From: an uncultured Bacteroidales bacterium
GTDB lineage: Bacteria; Bacteroidota; Bacteroidia; Bacteroidales; UBA932
Assembly (NCBI GenBank): GCA_937890845.1
Contig: CALADR010000126.1
Span: 1 to 9,657, forward strand
Length of the DNA stretch: 9,657 nt
Reading direction: 5' to 3'
The position numbers were made by a program, and so were the translations under genes. Each line of letters starts with the position of its first letter. The first letter of the stretch is position 1. Shown here one piece after another: positions 4,577-9,657 of this stretch. The notes beneath the pieces are model-generated. The model ran no database searches. It was not told the DNA's origin and saw only the letters and a list, made by a program, of their open reading frames with translations.

Positions 4577-5848
4577 ATGCTGACACTTAAATTGCTTCGT
4601 GATGATCCTGAATTTGTGATCAAGAAGCTCGCAGTCAAAAATTTCGATGCGCGCGAAATCGTGGGAAAAGTTATAGAGCTGGACAAGAACCGCAGAGAAC
4701 TCCAGACAGAACTTGATGCCTGCCTGTCACAGCAGAAACAGAAAGCAGCTCTTATAGGCGGCCTTATGAAAGAAGGCAAAAAAGATGAAGCTGAAGCTAT
4801 AAAAGGAGAAGTCGCTTCCCTTAAGGAACATTCAAAGGAACTTGAGGCAAAGTCCGAGCAGAACAACGAAGAGCTTATGTCCCAAATTGTACTTCTTCCT
4901 AATATTCCTTGCGACCTTGTCCCTGAAGGCAAGGATTCTACTGAGAATCTTGTAGTCAAGATGGAAGGAGATATTCCTGACCTCGGCTCTGATCCCCTTC
5001 CGCACTGGGATCTTGCAAAAAAATTCGATATCATAGATTTTGATCTCGGAGTAAAGCTTACCGGAGCTGGTTTCCCTGTATATAAAGGCAAAGGAGCGAG
5101 ACTTCAGAGGGCGCTTATCAATATGTTCCTGGATATCAATACAAAGGCTGGCTATCTTGAAGTAGAGCCACCTGTAATGGTTAACGAGGCATCAGGCTTT
5201 GGTACAGGACAGCTTCCTGATAAGGAGGGACAGATGTACCATGCTAATCTGGATAACTTCTATTTGGTTCCTACTGCAGAAGTTCCAGTTACTAATATTT
5301 ACAGGGATGTAATTCTCGGAGCAAATGATTTTCCAGTAAAGATGACAGCCTATACTCCTTGTTTCCGCAGAGAGGCCGGTTCATACGGAAAAGATGTAAG
5401 AGGACTGAACAGACTTCACCAGTTTGATAAAGTAGAGATAGTACGCCTCGAGAAACCGGAAAATTCATATGCTGCTCTTGACGAAATGGTAGCCCATGTA
5501 GAGTCGATAGTAAAGAAACTCGGACTTCCGTACAGAATTCTGCGTCTTTGTGGCGGTGACCTGAGTTTTACTTCGGCTATTACTTATGACTTCGAGGTAT
5601 TCTCAGCAGCACAGCAGAGGTGGCTGGAAATAAGTTCTGTTTCAAACTTTGAGTCATATCAGGCTAACAGGTTGAAACTGAGATATAAAGATGAAGACGG
5701 AAAGATTCAGCTTGCTCATACGTTGAATGGAAGTTCGCTTGCATTGCCGCGAGTGGTTGCAGCCCTTCTTGAGAACAACCAGAAAGACGGCAAGATTATC
5801 ATTCCTGAGGCACTCAGACCTTATACCGGTTTTGACTGCATAGACTAA
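4577..5848 (+). CDS. serS: Seryl-tRNA synthetase (class II)
   Basis: Charges tRNA-Ser with serine using ATP; cytosolic dimer. The 423 residues match the usual length (E. coli 430). Residues from about 25 to 105 are the charged, heptad-like N-terminal coiled-coil arm that grips the long variable arm of tRNA-Ser. The catalytic domain shows class II motif 1 ending in EVEPPVMV (195-202), the serine-binding TAEVP (233-237), motif 2 FRREAGSYGKD (263-273) with the following RLHQFDKVE, the ISSVSNFESYQANR segment (352-365), and motif 3 NGSSLALPR (384-392). All key residues are present. The start ATG fits the conserved MLTLKLLRDDPEF opening and has no Shine-Dalgarno. It lies just after the hairpin at 4506-4550 and 15 bases ahead of ruvC. 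Confidence 0.98.
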   Translation: MLTLKLLRDDPEFVIKKLAVKNFDAREIVGKVIELDKNRRELQTELDACLSQQKQKAALIGGLMKEGKKDEAEAIKGEVASLKEHSKELEAKSEQNNEELMSQIVLLPNIPCDLVPEGKDSTENLVVKMEGDIPDLGSDPLPHWDLAKKFDIIDFDLGVKLTGAGFPVYKGKGARLQRALINMFLDINTKAGYLEVEPPVMVNEASGFGTGQLPDKEGQMYHANLDNFYLVPTAEVPVTNIYRDVILGANDFPVKMTAYTPCFRREAGSYGKDVRGLNRLHQFDKVEIVRLEKPENSYAALDEMVAHVESIVKKLGLPYRILRLCGGDLSFTSAITYDFEVFSAAQQRWLEISSVSNFESYQANRLKLRYKDEDGKIQLAHTLNGSSLALPRVVAALLENNQKDGKIIIPEALRPYTGFDCID

Positions 5849-5863
5849 TATTATATCGCAGGT

Positions 5864-6427
5864 TTGAGTAAGCGTGAAATAATAATGGGAATTGACCCCG
5901 GAACCAATATTTTAGGTTACGGGGTCATTGCTATTGGCCGTAAAGGGCCGGAATTTGTGACAATGGGCACTCTTGATCTTAGGAAAGAGAAAGACCCCTT
6001 CAAGAAGCTGGACATGATATTTACGGGTACTGGAGAGATAATGGACATTTATTCTCCGGATTATGTAGCCATAGAATCCCCGTTCTATGGAAAGAATCCC
6101 CAGGTTATACTTAAGCTTGGACGTGCCCAGGGAGCAGCGATAACAGCGGCCTTGCATCGTGGAATACCTGTTCAGGAATATGCACCGCGAAAGGCAAAGC
6201 TCGCTATCACGGGTGTCGGCTCTGCTTCAAAGGAGCAGGTAAGCAATATGATATGTAAAATTCTGAATACAGGATTCTCTCCAGAATATCTCGACGCCAC
6301 TGATGCTTTGGCCATTGCGCTCTGTCACTATTACCAGATGACAAGTCCCATTCCTGATATCAAAGCGGCATCAGACTGGAAAAAATTTCTGGCTGACAAC
6401 CCTGAAAGAGTACGGGGCAACTTCTGA
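5864..6427 (+). CDS. ruvC: Crossover junction endodeoxyribonuclease RuvC (TTG start)
   Basis: Dimeric nuclease that resolves Holliday junctions with RuvAB during recombination and repair. The 187 residues show the four acidic catalytic residues: D11 in MGIDPGTN, E71 in AIESPFYG, D144 and D147 in YLDATDA. The conserved GKN and LGRAQG segments (76-90) and the C-terminal DWKKFLADNPERV are as in Bacteroidales homologues. I chose the TTG at 5864. The first ATG (5885) would start at MGIDPG and remove most of the first beta strand (REIIMGID). A stop lies just upstream, and no ATG or GTG is available between. No Shine-Dalgarno is seen. It follows serS by 15 bases, so both are likely on one transcript. 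Confidence 0.93.
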   Translation: MSKREIIMGIDPGTNILGYGVIAIGRKGPEFVTMGTLDLRKEKDPFKKLDMIFTGTGEIMDIYSPDYVAIESPFYGKNPQVILKLGRAQGAAITAALHRGIPVQEYAPRKAKLAITGVGSASKEQVSNMICKILNTGFSPEYLDATDALAIALCHYYQMTSPIPDIKAASDWKKFLADNPERVRGNF

Positions 6428-6511
6428 AACTTGCCCGCACACTGATTACGGTAAAAAATATGACACTCGTTTTAACCTTGAGTTACTTGATGTGTCTAAT
6501 TTCTGATTTCG

Positions 6512-6534
6512 AAAGCTGGCGGCAGTCAGCTTTT
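6512..6534 (+). terminator. Weak terminator-like hairpin after ruvC
   Basis: AAAGCTG (6512-6518) and CAGCTTT (6527-6533) form 7 pairs around an 8-base loop. The T-run after it is short (TTTTCGTTGT). The 140 bases between ruvC and the next gene hold nothing else convincing: no clear TAnnTTTG box and only one 34-codon open frame. Confidence 0.4.
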
Positions 6535-6567
6535 CGTTGTATTAATAAAAGAAAACGGATTTAACAG

Positions 6568-9552
6568 ATGGAAAGGTTGTTTGATTATGTGTTGCGTACA
6601 ATTGTTTTTGTGTGTTTCATTTTATCAAGTGTTATTCTTCAGGCGCAAGCCTCTTATTCGGTCAAATTGAAACTTGAAGACTCCAAGACTGGAGAGCCTG
6701 TATCCTTTGCCACAGTTTCCCTTACGACAAAAGGAGCGGAATCTCCGTTGAAATATGTGCTCAGTACTGCAGAAGGAAATGCAGAAATATCCAAAGTGCC
6801 GAAAGGAAATTATGTGCTTAAAGTCGATATGATGGGATACAAGCCATATTCTTCAGATGTAGCGCTTGCCAAAAATACAGATCTTGGAAAATTGAAAATT
6901 ATTCCTGACAATGTAATGCTTGATGCCGCTACTGTAGCCGCAATAGGGAATCCTATAATTGTCAAGAAAGATACCATAGAATACACAGCTTCTTCATTCA
7001 AGACTACAGATAATGATATGCTCGAGGAACTTCTCAAGAAACTTCCGGGAGTAGAGGTTGGTACTGACGGTTCAGTGACAGCAAACGGAGAAACCATATC
7101 CAAAATCATGATAGACGGAAAGGAGTTCTTTCTGGATGATCCCCAGCTTGCGACAAAGAATATTCCGGCAAAAATAATCAATAAAATCAGGGTGGTCGAA
7201 CGCAAGTCCGAGCAGGCTCGTTTTACGGGAATTGACGACGGAAAGGAGGAGACTGTCATTGATTTGAGTGTCAAGCCTGGAATGATGGACGGATGGTTCG
7301 GCAATATTATGGCAGGAGGAGGTCATGATATTCCGGACAAAGGTTATTATGCTGGAAGCAATACTCCGGCAAAAGACGGCTGGCGTTATCAAGGGGCAGG
7401 TATGGCAGGACGTTACACTAAAAACAGCCAAATCAGCATCATACTTAACGGAAACAATACTAACAACAGAGGTTTCAATGACTTGTCATCAGGTATGATG
7501 CAAGGAATGCGTGGAGGACGAGGAATGGGACGAGGCACGGGAGGATGGGGCAATAACGGCATTACCACTTCATGGATGGCTGGAGCAAACGGATCGTTCG
7601 ACCTTCTTGAAGACAAAATGGATCTGTCTGCAAATTACATGTACGGCGGATCCGACAAATATATCGAAGAGAAAAGTTCCAAAACTACATATATGGAAGA
7701 TGGAAGCAGCCTTATTTATGACAATAACGGATATAATACTTCCAGAAGTCAGGGACACCGTTTCGGAATAAGAATTGACCATAAGTTCTCTGACAATACT
7801 TCTGTTCTCTTTGAGCCCAAGTTCAATTTCGGAACCGGAAGTTTTTCTGAATATTCCGATTTTAAAACAATCTCAGACAAGGATGGAGAGAGGAATATTT
7901 CCAATAATGGTTTCAATGATAATTCTGGTAGCAACAAGAACTGGACAGCAAGCGGTTTCCTGCTTTTCCGGCAGCGTCTTGGAAAGCCTGGAAGGACTAT
8001 ATCCGCTATGTTCAACTATAACTTCAGCAACAATGATCTCTATGGCTTCAACCAGTCATTGACGACTACATACGAAAATCCGGAATCACCTTTGGATTCG
8101 ATTATTAACCAGAGATATGACCAGAACTCCAGAAGTTCTTCAGTCTCAGCCAGACTGGTATATACGGAACCTTTAGGCCGTGATTTCTATTTGCAGGCAA
8201 GTTACTCCTATGCGTGGAACAGAAGTACATCTTTTAAGGATACATATTCCAGCGGGGGAAGTGATCAGAGTGACAATATAGACAGACTGGCAGGCCGCCT
8301 GACCTATATTAATGAAGGAGAGATCTATGATCCGACATATTCAAACAATATTCAGAACAGGTATGTGAATCAGAACGCAGGCCTTACATTCAAGTATCAG
8401 AAAGATAAGATCAGGGCTCAGCTTGGAGCGTCTGTAAAACCGACAGATACACATAATGAAACCAACGGGGAAACCTATGACAATGTGGTTATAAACTGGT
8501 CTCCGGAAGCCATGCTGAGCTATGATATAAATGACAACACGATGGTGCGCTTCTTCTATTTCGGGCGCTCTTCACAGCCGTCTACCTCCCAGCTTATGCC
8601 AGTTCCGGACAATTCTGACCCCTTGAACATATCTCTTGGAAACCCGCATCTTAATCCGTATTTCAATCACAATCTCAGAGGTATGTTCGGATACACCAAC
8701 AGGGAGACATTTACTTCCGTACATGCAAGGTTTGGCGGAAGCATTGTCCAGGATGCGATACTCAATGCCCAATGGTATGATAAGAATGGAACACAGTTCT
8801 CTATTCCCGTGAACGGTCCGGTTACAGGCTCGGCAGATGCCAGAGTGATGTTCAACACCCCTTTTGCAAGAAAGTCTAAGTTTTCTATATCTTCAATGAC
8901 ATATCTCAGGTACAACAGTTCGTCATCATACATAGGCCGTACAGGAGCCTTTGATACAGATAAGTATTATGATTCGAAAACTGCAGAATTTGACTATGAT
9001 ACATTTTATGAAGACTTCCGCAGCAGAGGAAGTGAAATGTTTACACATAACAAGATACACTCCATGAACTTTACCGAAAGACTGCGTTTTACTTTCCGCA
9101 GCGACCTTGTTGAACTTAATTTGGGAGGCCGCACAAGGATGTCAAAGTCATGGTATACAATATCTGCTGCAAGCCAGAAACCTACATGGAACAATCAGGT
9201 TGATTTTTCCATGAACTGGACAGTTCCTGGAGGATTCGGAATATCATCAAATCTGAATTATAACTGGTATAACGGTTATACGACCCCACAGGAGGATGAA
9301 TTTGTCTGGAATGCTGAAATCTCAAAACTTCTTTTCAAGAAAAAGTTCACACTTGCCATAAAGGCATATGATATACTCAACCAAGCCAAGAACCTTCATG
9401 TTACAGATTCTTCCAACTACCACTTGGAGACACGGAACAATACACTTGGCAGGTATGTAATACTTTCACTGACATACAGATTCGGTACATTTGGAGGCCC
9501 GGGAGGAGGACGGGGGTCAATGGGATACGGTCCTCATGGTCCAAGACACTGA
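6568..9552 (+). CDS. Outer-membrane beta-barrel protein, TonB-dependent-receptor-like, with carboxypeptidase-regulatory-like N-domain
   Basis: Probable large outer-membrane channel or receptor of 994 residues. Residues 1-28 form a signal peptide: charged start, hydrophobic core IVFVCFILSSVIL, and cleavage after AQA. Residues 30-115 look like a carboxypeptidase-regulatory-like beta sandwich (TGEPVSFATV, then KGNYVLKVDMMGYKPY). Residues 128-235 are plug-like (DMLEELLKKLPGVEV, MIDGKEFFLDDP). From about 240 to 975 alternating polar and aromatic strands form the barrel, ending RYVILSLTYRFGTF. Two Gly-rich stretches stand out: 309-331 (GMMQGMRGGRGMGRGTGG) and a 19-residue tail after the last strand (976-994). 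There is no SusD partner next to it, which argues against a glycan-uptake SusC pair and fits the outer membrane beta-barrel family (OMP_b-brl_3 type). The substrate cannot be told from sequence. No clear promoter or Shine-Dalgarno is seen; the gene ends 17 bases before a strong hairpin. Confidence 0.85.
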   Translation: MERLFDYVLRTIVFVCFILSSVILQAQASYSVKLKLEDSKTGEPVSFATVSLTTKGAESPLKYVLSTAEGNAEISKVPKGNYVLKVDMMGYKPYSSDVALAKNTDLGKLKIIPDNVMLDAATVAAIGNPIIVKKDTIEYTASSFKTTDNDMLEELLKKLPGVEVGTDGSVTANGETISKIMIDGKEFFLDDPQLATKNIPAKIINKIRVVERKSEQARFTGIDDGKEETVIDLSVKPGMMDGWFGNIMAGGGHDIPDKGYYAGSNTPAKDGWRYQGAGMAGRYTKNSQISIILNGNNTNNRGFNDLSSGMMQGMRGGRGMGRGTGGWGNNGITTSWMAGANGSFDLLEDKMDLSANYMYGGSDKYIEEKSSKTTYMEDGSSLIYDNNGYNTSRSQGHRFGIRIDHKFSDNTSVLFEPKFNFGTGSFSEYSDFKTISDKDGERNISNNGFNDNSGSNKNWTASGFLLFRQRLGKPGRTISAMFNYNFSNNDLYGFNQSLTTTYENPESPLDSIINQRYDQNSRSSSVSARLVYTEPLGRDFYLQASYSYAWNRSTSFKDTYSSGGSDQSDNIDRLAGRLTYINEGEIYDPTYSNNIQNRYVNQNAGLTFKYQKDKIRAQLGASVKPTDTHNETNGETYDNVVINWSPEAMLSYDINDNTMVRFFYFGRSSQPSTSQLMPVPDNSDPLNISLGNPHLNPYFNHNLRGMFGYTNRETFTSVHARFGGSIVQDAILNAQWYDKNGTQFSIPVNGPVTGSADARVMFNTPFARKSKFSISSMTYLRYNSSSSYIGRTGAFDTDKYYDSKTAEFDYDTFYEDFRSRGSEMFTHNKIHSMNFTERLRFTFRSDLVELNLGGRTRMSKSWYTISAASQKPTWNNQVDFSMNWTVPGGFGISSNLNYNWYNGYTTPQEDEFVWNAEISKLLFKKKFTLAIKAYDILNQAKNLHVTDSSNYHLETRNNTLGRYVILSLTYRFGTFGGPGGGRGSMGYGPHGPRH

Positions 9553-9569
9553 TAGATATGGATAAAAAG

Positions 9570-9602
9570 AAAAAATCAAGAGCGTCAACTCTTGATTTTT
9601 TT
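9570..9602. terminator. Bidirectional terminator between convergent genes
   Basis: AAAAAATCAAGAG (9570-9582) and CTCTTGATTTTTT (9589-9601) are perfect 13-base reverse complements around the loop CGTCAA. T-runs arise on both strands. It would end the outer-membrane gene on the plus strand, and also the minus-strand gene whose stop codon lies in the loop. Confidence 0.85.
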
Positions 9603-9657
9603 CTTTATTGTATACTGTGAAAGGATTACGCCGACAGTGGAAATTGCTATTCCGGCA
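9585..9657 (-). CDS. C-terminal end of a probable integral membrane protein, truncated by the window edge
   Basis: On the minus strand a frame entering from the right edge reads AGIAISTVGVILSQYTIKKK then IKS and TGA (9587-9585), 23 residues. A run of about 15 hydrophobic or small residues followed by a lysine-rich tail looks like the last membrane helix and cytoplasmic end of a transporter. The G-I-x-x-x-x-x-G-V-x-L pattern recalls drug/metabolite (EamA-type) transporters, but this is too short to be sure. The last codons are encoded by the terminator arm, which supports the stop being a genuine gene end. Confidence 0.45.
   Translation of the reverse strand, partial: AGIAISTVGVILSQYTIKKKIKS

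Noticed and set aside
4561..5091. A long open frame antisense to serS, and a similar one antisense to pepD (508-963)
   Set aside because: They mirror well-supported genes and encode Ser/Cys- or Phe-rich sequence with no domain features; they are by-products of codon use on the other strand.
6415..6436. A GGGCAA/TTGCCC hairpin spanning the ruvC stop codon
   Set aside because: It has only six pairs, a ten-base loop and no T-run after it; it is probably accidental.
6460..6564. A 34-codon open frame between ruvC and the outer-membrane gene, ending 3 bases before the latter's start
   Set aside because: It has no promoter, ribosome-binding site or recognisable peptide. A frame this short is expected by chance, although the hydrophobic start and close spacing would allow a leader peptide.
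7505..7556. A possible G-quadruplex in the G-rich coding stretch, and another near 9497-9525
   Set aside because: Each has only three runs of three or more G, so no canonical three-tier structure. The richness is explained by glycine codons.

Overview
The window looks like a chromosomal housekeeping region from a member of the Bacteroidota, most likely order Bacteroidales. The evidence is promoter boxes of the Bacteroidota type (TTTG, then about 18-19 nt, then TAnnTTTG), mostly absent Shine-Dalgarno sequences, a type B L31 protein, a bS21 of Bacteroidota type, and a large outer-membrane beta-barrel protein with a carboxypeptidase-regulatory-like N-terminal domain. I see no phage, integrase, transposase, CRISPR array, tRNA or rRNA. 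No gap between genes exceeds about 240 bases.

Layout, left to right. The 3' three-quarters of pepD (cytosolic dipeptidase, +) enters from the left edge. It is followed by a near-consensus promoter and rpmE2 (bL31 type B, +), which ends in a very strong palindromic terminator. Converging on it from the right is a minus-strand block. In order of transcription this is an ATPase with a C-terminal winged helix (split by a +1 frameshift near 3302), a class III sirtuin (cobB), and rpsU (bS21). rpsU also has its own promoter, a strong Shine-Dalgarno sequence and its own terminator. The ATPase and the next plus-strand group diverge from a roughly 235-base intergenic region. The plus-strand group is rplU-rpmA (bL21, bL27), then a terminator-like hairpin, then serS (seryl-tRNA synthetase) and ruvC (Holliday junction resolvase) 15 bases apart. 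A 994-residue outer-membrane beta-barrel protein of the TonB-dependent-receptor type (+) fills the last third. It ends at a bidirectional hairpin shared with a convergent minus-strand gene, of which only the last 23 codons (a membrane helix and a basic tail) are in view.

Most of the genes concern protein synthesis (bL31, bS21, bL21, bL27, SerRS). The others are cell upkeep: dipeptide use, protein deacylation, recombination and the outer membrane. I found no convincing new defence or mobile system. The most interesting points are regulatory. rpsU has a strong Shine-Dalgarno in a phylum that largely does without one, which fits the proposed bS21 autoregulation. A palindrome overlaps the rpsU promoter. 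The ATPase is interrupted at a UGA-C junction, which may be a mutation, a sequencing error or recoding.
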